From Rhizophagus irregularis (lineage: Eukaryota; Glomeromycota; Glomeromycetes; Glomerales; Glomeraceae), in assembly GCF_026210795.1 (NCBI RefSeq), contig NC_089458.1, forward strand, positions 1,302,001-1,366,000: a DNA stretch of 64,000 nt. Reading direction: 5' to 3'. A program made the position numbers and the translations under genes. This document shows, one piece after another, positions 34,976 to 45,956 of the stretch. Below the pieces are notes generated by a model, which ran no database searches, was not told where the DNA came from, and saw only the letters and a list, made by a program, of their open reading frames with translations. The stretch's first letter is position 1. Each line of letters opens with the position of its first letter.

Positions 34976-35052
34976 GAATTCTTGTAGCTTGGCGCAGTAT
35001 CGCGGTCTCTTTAATGTAAGGTGAAGTCGTGAAATCGCTTATCACCATAATT
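34976..35052 (+). other. Stem-loop segment with tRNA/U4-like start, identity open
   Basis: In this AT-rich setting a GC-richer patch reads AGCTTGGCGCAGTATCG from 34986, which resembles both a pol III A-box (TGGCGCAGT) and the 5' end of U4 snRNA lacking a few bases. Downstream, GGTGAAG..CG at 35020 can pair with CGCTTATCACC ending at 35046. I see no full cloverleaf, no B-box and no convincing Sm site, so this may be a decayed small-RNA copy or chance. Confidence 0.2.
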
Positions 35053-35530
35053 TCTTATTTCTTTTTATCCGTTTATGTATTAATTTTATTTTGGAATTTT
35101 ACATAATACAATAGATCCGACATTATTTCATCTTGAAAAAGTTTCGCGTATTTCTATGTAGGTTGGTATGTCATAAACAATTGTAGAGTACGTGATAATT
35201 GGGGTTTAAATTTTATTTCGGAAATTGTAGAAGCAGAATTAGCACTAGGTAGTAATGGAGGAACTCTCATTTCATATGTTAATGACCATTACTTCATTAC
35301 ATTAATAATAAATACATTTAATAAGACTTTATAAGACTTTAGAGATTTCCCATCACAAGAAATTTTTCAGCTTATTTTAATTTGTTCATTCGTTCTCAAA
35401 TATGAGTTCTTCCTTATGATAAGTGTACCATTTATCAAATTTTATTGACCAAAGTAAAATTCATGCATGCTTCGATTAAAATGGAATAAATTGTTTTTTT
35501 TTTTAACGAACAAACCCTATTTTTTTACCA

Positions 35531-36148
35531 TAACCTTTATATGGTATCGGGACTTTACGTCAATATTCATTTCGCTGAAGCCATTTCGCCGAAGGGATGT
35601 TTCACCGAATGGATATATTTTGCCGAATGAACCATTCCTCCGAAAAATTATTTACTCACTTGCCTACCTACTCTACTGTTCCTATACTAAATAATACATA
35701 AAGAAACCTTTTTTAGAAAAATTTTTGAATTAGATGATTTTTATTAAATTTATCTCATTGTTTATAATACATTTTAAAATCTTTTTTTTTTTTACTTACT
35801 TTTTCGTGAATAAATGTTTTCAGGAAAATAAAGTTATTTATTTATTGCTTAACAATTAATGATAATATTAGTTACTTGAATATTAAAGTGATAATAATAT
35901 CCTGGAAAAAAAAAAATCTCTAAAAATAATTTATTTTTTATTTTCATTGCGCGATGTTTTTTATAAAAATGTTAATCGCTACGAAATGTCATTCGGCGAA
36001 ATGGACGATTCGGTGAAATGGATTCGATAAAATTCACTTTCGGTGAAACGTCCTTCGGCGAAACATCCCTTCGGTGAGACATTCCTTCTGCGAAATGACT
36101 TCTACGAGATGAGTTTCGATTTCGGCGAAATGTACCGTAACCAGGTTA
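35531..36148. mobile_element. Fold-back (inverted-repeat) element with TTTCGCCGAA motifs
   Basis: The left part (35531-35660) carries (A/T)TTTCGCCGAA-type units in one orientation (CATTTCGCCGAAGGGATG, TTTCACCGAATGG) and the right part (35975-36148) the complementary units (TTCGGCGAAATG, CTTCGGCGAAAC) many times. Ends are alike: TAACCTTTATATGGTA on the left and, on the minus strand, TAACCTGGTTACGGTAC on the right. The middle is unrelated AT-rich DNA. No coding capacity. It is a non-autonomous element or a self-amplifying inverted minisatellite. Confidence 0.65.
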
Positions 36149-36782
36149 TATTACTTCACAATGCATGTTCGAGTCAGATATTGAGTTGAACAAAAAGTCT
36201 AAGAACTAAGATACAATAATTTGAAAAGTCAAGTTCACCAAATCAATCCGCATATTTAACTAATTAATTTTCCGGCTTTTTGAATTTGCAGATTTTTTAA
36301 AATTCACAAATATTTTTCTTCATATTATTTTCTTTACACATTCGCAATATAATTATATTACGAAATTTCATTGACAGTAATTAGTTATTAATAAATTCAA
36401 ACCTTTTTAAAAAATATAAGAATATGTATTTATTTTATGTTAGTTTGTATATTATATTAGCAAAAACTTTGTCACGATATTGAGCTTTATATAATTTTTA
36501 TTTCTATATGATTATATAATGAATGACACAAAATAAAATTATCGTTACATTACTTTAACATTAGATCGCATTATTAGTCTGTAACGATGTAAATCCCCAG
36601 AAAGAAATTATTTTATCCGTACGTATTTCGTTTCTATTTTTTCCGTTGTATTTCATTTTTATTTTATCATGGAAACCCAGCCATCTACCCAACGACTCCT
36701 CCCCATGAGCAGTAATGAATTTCCGGAAGACTCATCTTTATCCAACGATTACCCCAATCTTCTGAAGCCAATATTTGATATG

Positions 36783-37520
36783 CCTTAAGCAATTTTTTAA
36801 CAGCACCACAATTCAAGATCTCTACTCATGAAACAAAACTTTCCAAACTTGACTTGGAATTAGACCACAAAGCTGAAAACCCATCGGAAATAATTATAAT
36901 TAAAGACTTCTTGTATTTGTCAGAAGCAGTTTTTTGATATATAATTATAATGGTAATGGTAAAAATATTCTGCATTTTTTGACTGTTTTTTTTAAAAAAA
37001 AAAGAAATACTATTAGTTTACAACTAAAACATGTTCTATAAGAATTTCAGAATTTGAGCTATCCACGAAAAGGCGAAAATTCAGGCAAATATACACTTTA
37101 TATCTACACTTGCCTTGGAATTAGCCACTTCCTCGTAGAAACAACTTTATCATTTGTGGATTTCTTGGTAGTCTGTGTGATCCTCAAAAACCGCGCATCT
37201 AAATATAGAAATACTGTGATATTACTAACGTTTTGCATAATCCGGTAATAAAAGTAACAACTTAGGCGTTCTTAAAGGGGTCGAAGATGTATTCTTAAAT
37301 TGAAGAGTCGAGAAAAATTCCAAAGTGAGATGCTTCGAGACCAGGACACACCATTTTATTAACCGGAGCAACGATAGGCGATTTCTTCTTAACGATCAAA
37401 TCCATACTTGTAACCCATAAAGCTGAAAGCCATCGGGATAATTCCAAGTCAAGTATAGAAAGATTTGTCTCATGAGTAAGTTTTGATTCGAGGTACTGTT
37501 AAAGGATTGCTTGAAAAGCC
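36783..37520. repeat. Rearranged inverted/direct repeat pair
   Basis: Positions 36783-36865, read on the minus strand, match 37441-37520 (AATTCCAAGTCAAGT, then TTTGT.TCATGAGTA, then CTGTTAAA..ATTGCTT). The adjoining piece 36866-36896 (CA.AAAGCTGAAA.CCATCGG) matches 37413-37443 in the direct orientation instead. A third fragment (CTTGCCTTGGAATTAG) lies at 37112. The pattern shows duplication followed by a local inversion. Confidence 0.65.
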
Positions 37521-37532
37521 ATCAGAGATCGA

Positions 37533-37640
37533 GGAAAAAGAAGGAGGAGAGGAAGGGAAGGGAGGAAAAGAGCGAAGAAGGAGGGAAGAAGGAAGGAAGG
37601 GAGGAAACGAGCGAAGAAGGGAGAGAAGATCGAGACTTTA
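37533..37640 (+). repeat. Polypurine (GA-rich) tract
   Basis: About 100 bp with almost only G and A on the plus strand (units such as GGAAGGGAGGAAA and GAGCGAAGAAGG, the latter twice). Six-frame openness here is due to composition. Confidence 0.7.
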
Positions 37641-39084
37641 CATTTCTCGCATTCTTGATTGTTAAAAAAAGAAAAGAATCATCATGTCATTAAATAAAAT
37701 GATAACATACTGGTCATCATAGTAAAACCTCAACAAAAAAAATACTTACGAAAGTTTCTATCTCTTTCTTAAGAGAAGCAGAGAAGCAGATAAGCGTCAA
37801 TTTTCTTTTTTGAATACTTTCTAATACAAAGGTCTGTTGATGTAACCGCGTCATCCGGTCTGTCGGTTTTATGAATGTCGTCGTTTTCTTGCTATTGGTG
37901 TCATTTATACAACTTTTTTTTTTTCTTACAAATCTCAAAAAAAAAAATGATCTGTTGATTGTAACTGCGGCGTCCGTTTGTCGAATGTCGTTGTGAAGAT
38001 AATATAAAACAAGCAAGTTTCCATAATAATAATAAAATAAAAATGAAATACGACGGAGAAATAGAAACGAAACGAAATACGGACGGGTAATATGATTTTC
38101 TTTATGAGGAAAAAAAGTATTGAATTTGAAAAAAAAGATTGAGGTTGAGGCAAATATACTGTTCTTATATATACCATCAGGTACCACAAAGTATGTGCGA
38201 AAAACGAGATTTATTTATTTATTTGTAACGAAAAACGAGATCGCGATCAACATGATTATTCATCATGATCTCATGATCACATGCTTACATTCCATATACA
38301 TAATTTACGCGTCGTCGCGTCGTTATAACGAAAAATGCGATTAGCCATACGTGTTACGCGTTTCTTTATCGTAAAACGGGGGGGTGGAGTGTACGATTAA
38401 AATATAGCGAATGTTATTGGCCGTGTTATTGGTATTAAAGCTTAGTAAGATTAGTTTTATTTTATGTACATTTATTTTATTTATCTTGGGAAAAAATTAC
38501 GCAATGTTTTTCAACAAAAAATATTATTTAAAAAATTATTCGGTGTTTTACATAATAAAAAGAGCAAAGAAGAAGCGTTTATATAGAATAATTTTAACAA
38601 TTTTTTTTATATGTTTTTTTTATTACAAAAATAAAAAATTTGAGCTATACAGTCTAACAGTCTAATAAATGGTATGCAAAATATATATTTATATCTTTTA
38701 CTATCTGCTATTAAAACATATACTAATAAATCTCTGTAAGCTTCAATCAAAGCTTCTATAAGCTAAACTAATAAAATTTCTATTAAAAGATACTTCACCG
38801 TGTTTTTCAGAAAAAAAAATATTTCAGTTAATCATAAAATAAAATATACTATTACAGTAAATAAATTATAATAAAGAAGAAATAACATACCTTCAAGACG
38901 AAATTTACAGCAAAGTGAAAAGAGAACCAAAAGAAAAATATTTAGTGCATCTGATTATACAGTATATTAGCGCACACCCTAATTTACACCCCACCTTACG
39001 TAAGGAATCACCCAAAATGTCACGTGATAAATATATGTTATATGTCACGCCGGGTACTGTTATGTATCCATTACGAGATGTGAC

Positions 39085-39185
39085 ATTTAGGTTCGGTCTT
39101 TCGTTTGTCGGTCTTTTTGTTTGTCGGTCTTTCGATTGTCGGTCTTTTTGTTTGTCGGTCTTTTTTTGTCGGTCTTTTGACCTAG
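39085..39185. repeat. GTCGGTCTTT minisatellite
   Basis: TTTGTCGGTCTTT with TCGTTTG or TTGTTTG spacers occurs six times between 39096 and 39180. Overlapping frames on both strands are by-products of the repeat. Confidence 0.75.
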
Positions 39186-40500
39186 ACCTCATTTTTATCA
39201 TGTATCATTGTATCATGTATCATAACATTAAAGAAAATTAATCACAAAAAAAAATATGATAATAATAACAATTATTTTGATGTTCAACATCGAATTTTCG
39301 TAAAAAAAATTGAGAATTGATAAATTGAATTATTATTATTAGTTTTAAATAAATATTACAAGATTAAAAAAAATTCGAATCATTTTCATCTATTTTACAG
39401 TAATTGAATAAGATAACGGAATAAAAATCCGTGGTATCTTTGACCTGCATAGTAATTTCTGCAAGTTGCTAAACAAACTCTTACATAATTATTATGTCAT
39501 TCTTTTAAAATGAATTAACTAATATAAACCCTGAAATGACACAAATTTACCTTTTATTCATTTTAAGTATATTTCAAGATTATATAATTATATATAATAC
39601 TTGAAAAATATCGGGACATTTTAACCGGAAACCGAATATAACGTTTAATTAATATCACAGCCTCATAGGGATATTTCTTGATATATATCAATAATAAAAT
39701 TATTTATCAATGAACATACCGCAATTATATTAAGATTGATACTTTTTTTCGAATACAAAATTAGAACACGAATCCAAAACTTATATTACAAATCTTAAAA
39801 CTAACCTTTTTTTAAAAAAAATCAAAAGTATCAGAAGTATGATCGGTATCGCGTTTTAATTAATATAATTAAATTACAGTTTAACTATGTTTACTATGTT
39901 TCAAATTATTACAAAGATTGATGAGTCATTTTCTTGTCTTCAAAAGAAAAAATAGAGTTAATTATAGATCTAATATATCTAATATTTTACAAATTTTGAA
40001 ACAAACTTTCTTACAATAAAAGGCATACAATAAATACATATTTTAAATAATAGTATATTCAATGTACGGATCCTAATATATATAGTACTTTAAATTGAAG
40101 AATGTCGATTAAATCCATCATTCCATCAATTTCAAGTGAAAATTCCGGAGTATTATAGAATCTAGACCAGAAATATCATTATGAAATCGTTTTATCTAAT
40201 GCTTATGAATTTAAAGAACAAATATATAACAAATATGCAGTGTAAAGTATTATGTAGTTTTGATGTGCAAGATTGCAAAATTGAGCGCGTCCAGTCACCA
40301 GATAATCCAGTCCTTTACTTAATCGCGATGTCATTGTGATAAGCGAAAATCGAAAATAGTATAAATAAATTACTTTAAATAAATATTCGTTATAAATAAA
40401 ATTTATTTGCTTTAAATAAAAATAAAATTTATTCGCTTTAAATAAATTAATATATACATAATTTAATTGGTTATATTTAATCATAATTTTTTTTTTATTT

Positions 40501-40960
40501 TTATATTATCTTGAAAATATTTCTAAAATGAAATTTTAATAATGGATTTAAATTAATATGTTTCAAATCAATATTATGATATTGAATTAAATTAATTATA
40601 GATTGATGTAACTCATTTTCTTGAGATTGTAAATGATTAAAATTAAGAGTATCCCAATCTAATTTTAAAAATTTTAAGTTTAAAAGAGGAAAATCTTTTA
40701 AATTATCAACAAAATTTAAATCATTAAAAGTTAATTCTAAAGAATTACTCCATTCATCATCTAAAAAGTAAAAACCAGAATCTTCAACATTATTATGAGA
40801 GATTAAATTTAATTTCATTATAGAATAAAAATTATTTTGTAATTCTAATAAAATTAATTTTATAAATAAAGAATTATAATTAATATGTAATTTTTCAAGA
40901 TAATATTGAGATTTAATTAAATTAATTAAATCTAAATAAGAATTAAATTCCGTATTATTA

Positions 40961-40997
<37 letters not shown>

Positions 40998-41766
40998 TAT
41001 ATACATCATAAAAACTTAATGATAAATCCCTTATTTGATTATTTGATAATTTTAATATATTATATAATATATCAATATCTTTTACTAATAATTTACAATG
41101 AAACTTTTTTAAAAAGAAACCAGTAAATCCATTATTCCCTATTTGTTCAGGTATTTTTAAAAGTATATTAAAAATATCTTTTGAACGCCAATAAAATATA
41201 TCTAATATTAATGTTTCAATTCTTGAATTATTTAAAATAATTAAAAGTATTGATTCAATAAATTTATTTGAATCTTCTTGTTTTATTGTACTTTTTACGT
41301 TCAAAATATTTTCAATTTCATGTTTAATAACATGATAAGAATTTTGTTCAAATATTTGCATCATTCCATAATATAAATAATTATCATTCATAATTGAATA
41401 ATCTTTTGGATTGTTTCTTAATTTTTTTAAACATGTTATTGCTTGATAACACATATTTGTATAATCCAATTCTTTTATGAATGATACATAATTAAATGTT
41501 GGTTTTTCTTGAATATTATTTGTTTTTGTTTTATTATTTTCTTCAATTTTTAATGAATTTCTGATTTCTTTATCAAGATATGATATTAATGGTAATATCA
41601 CTTTAAAATGTTCGTTCGTTTGATTTTCTTTAAATGGTTTTTTCCATAATAATGATATACTTATTCGACACCATGTTCTATTAACCAATAATAATGAATA
41701 TAATGATTTTTCATCAATATATTTAAATATTTCTAAAAGACATTCATCTGGTAATTTTGTTGCCAT
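40501..41766 (-). CDS. F-box protein, 421 aa, single exon
   Basis: An F-box protein, expected to bind Skp1 and recruit targets to an SCF ubiquitin ligase. The F-box covers residues 3-45 (LPDECLLEIFKYIDEKSLYS, then LLLVNRTWCRISISLLWKKPF). The remainder is leucine/isoleucine/asparagine-rich with irregular leucine-rich-repeat-like spacing (for example LRDLSLSFYDVYN..., LKFLKLDWDTLNF) and could be the substrate-binding part. A run of NDND and eight Asn residues is encoded by an ATT/ATC microsatellite at about 40950-41000 on the plus strand. Intronless, start ATG at 41766. F-box genes are very numerous in some fungi; the target is unknown. Confidence 0.85.
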
Positions 41767-43008
41767 CGTTTAAGTATGAGAATAGGGAGAGGATAAATTT
41801 AAGTTATTTGAAATAATTTTTGTGTATTTTTCAAAAAAAAAAAATATAAATAAATAAATAATTTAATTTTAATTATAATAAAAAAGTAAAATGAATGAAT
41901 TTTTATTTATTTTATTTTATTTTATTTTATTTTTTTTTTTCGAACGTTTTTTTAAAAAAAAACAAAAAAAAATTTATAAAAATTCGTACGTATTTAAATA
42001 TTCCTCTTTATTTATTTTTATTTATATTTTTTTTCAATTTATCAATTTTGACATGCGGTGGATAATTTATAAAAAATTCATTCAACCAATGTACATCATT
42101 TTCGGAATAATAACATTATAAGTTATGATTTACTTTTGTTTTTTTTTATGATTTAGTAATATCTTATGTAATCGGAAAATTTTCCTGATTTGTTATAGAA
42201 AAGTTTTGAAGTTTTCCATATCACAATAAAGACATAATGTAACAATAACAAATTGATATATATGTACATGACTATAATACATTTTAGGTATTAAGGTGTG
42301 AAAAATTTTAATATTGTGTATTAAATTATTTTAAATTATTATTATTATTTTTTTTAAACGTTAGAAAAAAAAATTAAAGTTGAGCAAAAGTATTACGCCG
42401 TACGATGCGCCAATCTTACCGATCACTTAGAAAAGTGTTATTTTATTTTTTGACATAATTCTTTGTTATCAAAATATTGTTCTTTTATGTAATATATTAC
42501 GTGATTATATATATATATGTATCTATTTACTATATGTATTATATTTTAATAATGTTCATGTACTTTTATATTTTATTTTTACCATTTTTAACCTTTACTT
42601 CGAAACGCGAAATTGTTGATTCATTCCTTTTTTTTTTCTTAAAAAAAAAAAAAAAAAAAATTCTCTTCGTAATTCTTTTCCATAAATATTCCTGATTTAT
42701 ATGTAATTAACGGAATAAGTTCCAATGCTTCTGGAATAATTTTATGTAAACAACTATGTAAACGTTAACCTGCATGTTAAAAAAAAAAAGCTATATTAGT
42801 TGCAGATTATATAATATGTTTATCAATTTTTTGGATCGAATTTATGCATATTACCTCACGTGATCACATGACGCACAATGTATATTATCACTATTATGTT
42901 GTTAATGTTACACTTCCCATCTATCATAAATAGGATCGGATCACAAATAAAAAAAAAAAATCTCTTTTTTTTTCGTGACAAATTTTTCACGTAAAAAATT
43001 AATAATAA
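41767..43008. other. Divergent intergenic region (F-box / TIM22)
   Basis: AT-rich with poly-A at 42640-42660. It contains a CACGTGAT element at 42857-42864 overlapping GATCACATG, 152 bp before the TIM22 start. No ORF of note; the hydrophobic frames at 41891 and 42477 are low-complexity. Confidence 0.5.
42857..42864 (+). promoter_or_regulatory. CACGTGAT element before TIM22
   Basis: Exact CACGTGAT on the plus strand, 152 bp before ATG 43009, at about the same distance as in front of eIF2-beta (154 bp). Function inferred from recurrence. Confidence 0.4.
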
Positions 43009-43676
43009 ATGATGGCAGGATTTCCTAATAATAACGAAACTATACCAAATGAATTAAAATATATGCAAATGATACAAGAATCATGTTTATTAAAAATCGG
43101 TTTTAGTAGCGTAGGAGGTATAATTTTATTTTTGGAGAAAAAAAAACCTTTTTAAAAATCTCCTGATCCTCTATTATAATATAATTATTTTATATTTTTA
43201 TTTATTGGTAATACATAAAAATAGGATTTGCGTTTGGAGGATTATTTGGAATGTTTATGTCATCATTTGAGATGGCATCGGTAGATCCAGCAATTTATGA
43301 ACAACCAATGAAACAGCAATTAAAAGCAACAGCAAAGGATATGGCTCATCGTTCTTTTTCTATGGCAAAAAATTTTGCTATAGTAGGTGCAATATTTTCT
43401 GGAACTGAATGTGCTATCGAAACAGTAAGTACAAAATAGTAATAATAATAATAATAATAATATATTCCTCAATTATTATTAATAATATAACAGTATATAT
43501 CTTATTTTGTGTTATTATAGTATCGAGCGAAAAATGATTTATATAATGGTGTTGCTTCTGGTTGTATAACTGGTGCTGTATTAGCAGCTAGATCTGGTCC
43601 GCAGGCCACTTTAATTGGATGTGCCGGTTTTGCAGCTTTTTCAACTGCTATTGAATATTACATGAGAAGAGAATGA
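43009..43676 (+). CDS. TIM22: TIM22, mitochondrial inner-membrane carrier translocase subunit, 154 aa
   Basis: Tim17/22/23-family protein forming the core of the TIM22 complex, which inserts carrier proteins into the inner mitochondrial membrane. Three exons: 43009-43117, 43225-43424, 43521-43676, in phase, 154 residues, close to other Tim22 proteins. Features: an N-terminal [19 protein letters not shown] membrane segment, the loop with [30 protein letters not shown], and the family GxxxG-type motifs [18 protein letters not shown] and [20 protein letters not shown]. Four membrane spans are visible. The conserved cysteines (in ESC and SGTEC) that can form the Tim22 disulphide are present. Start at the first of two adjacent ATGs. 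Confidence 0.93.
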
Positions 43677-43920
43677 AATAAAAAAAAATACATTTTATTA
43701 AAAATAAAAATAATACTATTTATTAAAATAAATAATATTTAATTAATAGAAATCTCATTCATAAAAGCATCATTGATTAATTTATTCAAGTTGTATATAA
43801 ATATTATTAAGTCGGAATCAATATATAGTGTAAATAGATAAATAATAATAAATAAAAATGTAACATAAAAAAAAAAGCCTAAAAAGTAAAACTTCCAAAT
43901 TATTTTCTTAAATTAATCAT

Positions 43921-45956
43921 CTATCGTTTATAAATATCAAATTCAAGATGGAAATATACATAAGGATAATAATCCTTATCAATAAAGTTTTGATATTCTT
44001 CAATATTTTCATTCTCATCACGGCCATATGCTAAACCATCAAGTTTTCCATATAGGTTATTTAATATCTCCCTTATTTTTTTATCCATCTTAAATTTTGG
44101 CTAAATATAAATAAATTACAAATTAGTTTGTGTAAGTGTAGGTGAAAGATGCATAATTCGAATTAATAAAATAACTTACTCTTATAACAGCAGACATGAA
44201 ATCCGGCGGTAAGCCATAACGTAAAACAGATTCAACATAAACTCTCAATGCTTTGAGATGGATCCATGATGAAAATACTTCACCAAAATTTGCAGTGGCC
44301 AGTCTTAATAATTCAACCTAATTATATAAAATGATTTTAAATTAATAAATTATAAAGAGCATCTTAGAAAACCCGTAGTATATTATTAATCGAAATTTAC
44401 AGCTAACTCTTTTTCTACAGCTCCAACTTCCTCAAATTCTTTACGTTGATTTTCCATATCATTTTCATCATATTTGAAATCTCTTACGACGAATCTTTGT
44501 AAGATCAATAAAAAAAAAAGTCAATATATATCTTAAATAAATTTTTTCAATTAAATGATTTAAAATTTAAATATATAATTACTTTTCTTCTCGGCATTTA
44601 TTCGCAAACTCATCGCTTACTCTCTTAAATAGAGTTACGGTGAATAAACCATAATCATTGTCTTCCGCAATTTTTCTATATAATATTTCCAGATCACCGT
44701 TAGAGATATTTCCAAATTAGAAAAAAACACAATTAAATGTTTATTTCACTTACTGAGAAGAACGAGGCACAATCATTGACGCGAGAGTTTCATATTTGGA
44801 ATTCCAATCTTTGTAACGATTCCTTAAATTTGATATAGCTTACAATTAGCAAAATTAAAAAAAAAAACAATAATATTAGAATTTATAAAAGTCAAATCAT
44901 ACTTGGGAACTGCTACAACCAAGGTTTCTAAATATTCTGAATCCAGAATGAAATATTCTTTTTTAGCAAATTCTGCCACATTACGTACCGCTAAATTTCC
45001 ACTATTAATAAATAAATATAAATTAATGAGGGAAAATAATAAAAAGGAAATGAGAACATAAAGAATATAATTATTTTACGTTTGCTTTCGTTCTAAAGCT
45101 TGGAGATTGCCTTTAATCTGATTATAATGTCCCGATTTATTCTTCATAATGTTGTCAATTGATGCCACTTCCTGTTATCATGATAAATTATTGAGACTGA
45201 TAATATTTTTTTATTTTTAAAATACTCTGAAAAAAAAGTTCAAACCTTGTTGAGGATTTGGGCTATTTCTTGAAGAGATTTTTCAGCTCGAAATTTCATT
45301 GTGTCCCATTGAAAGGTCTTCAAAAATTGTTCGACCGATTCTGTTAATAAAAATAGGTGAATATGTCAAATACCTATAAATAAGTGTCACTTTAAGAATT
45401 CATCGCTTTAACAGATTATTTAAGAAAAATAAAATATTGAGTAATAAGTAACTTACTATCGTTAACGATCAAATTAGCTGCAACTTGGTCTAAATCGCCT
45501 TGTAAAAGGGTGCGTAAAATATCAACAATCTTGAAAGCTGTCGATTCAAAGGATTGATCATATTTTATAAGTTCGTCTGAAATAACAACGAGTGCATCAA
45601 GTGTTCCAATCTATCGAATTTTAAGTTAATAAAATAAACTATTCATTATACTAAAAAAAATGACTGTAATATGATTAGTATTTTAACACTACCTTAAATT
45701 CTGGAATTATGAATTGGTATACTTCAGCATAATCGGGCCCTGGAGCAGATAATTTTGACTTTAAATTTTCAAACACAACTGATTTATTTCCTTCGGCAGG
45801 AACTGTTTAAATGCCAAAAAAAAAATGATTTATTTTAATATATATATATATGTATTTTTTTTTTTTGATTATTTACGATCAAGGCTAAAATTAGACTAAG
45901 TAAAAAAAATTACCAGAAATGAACCAGTAAGTGTCATGTCTGTGTTTAGAAGACAT
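43921..45956 (-). CDS. VMA5: V-type proton ATPase subunit C, 388 aa
   Basis: Subunit C of the V1 sector of the vacuolar H+-ATPase, the peripheral stalk protein that links V1 to Vo and leaves on reversible disassembly. Eleven exons in reading order: 45956-45914, 45802-45693, 45610-45457, 45340-45246, 45171-45080, 45001-44903, 44822-44754, 44675-44583, 44494-44401, 44317-44180, 44100-43921; phases agree and give 388 residues, the family length. Recognisable blocks: [122 protein letters not shown] followed by LPPDF, and [13 protein letters not shown] at the end. It is convergent with TIM22, with 244 bp between stops. Confidence 0.95.

Larger units (their letters stand above)
34431..40500. other. 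Repeat-rich intergenic region (6 kb)
   Basis: No credible protein-coding gene. It holds a fold-back element (35531-36148), partly inverted repeats (36783-37520), a polypurine tract, a GTCGGTCTTT minisatellite, and an imperfect direct repeat of about 50 bp (37831-37890 against 37949-37998, TCTGTTGAT.GTAAC.GCG). The minus-strand frame 37717-38187 crosses that repeat and looks random. The short frame from ATG 36669 (METQPSTQRLLPMSSNEF...) has better composition but ends after 39 codons; it may be a relic. Confidence 0.5.

Noticed and set aside
37717-38187. 156-codon minus-strand frame
   Set aside because: Crosses a local direct repeat, has no start context or similarity, and its residue use resembles random AT-rich translation.
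38905-39241. Frames on both strands of about 100 codons
   Set aside because: Driven by the GTCGGTCTTT minisatellite; RQSKDRQTKRPTN-type and SFDCRSFCLS-type strings are repeat translations.
40203-40484. 93-codon frame downstream of the F-box gene
   Set aside because: First half is low-complexity Tyr/Phe/Lys; only a short end piece (MTSRLSKGLDYLVTGRAQF) looks protein-like and nothing supports it.
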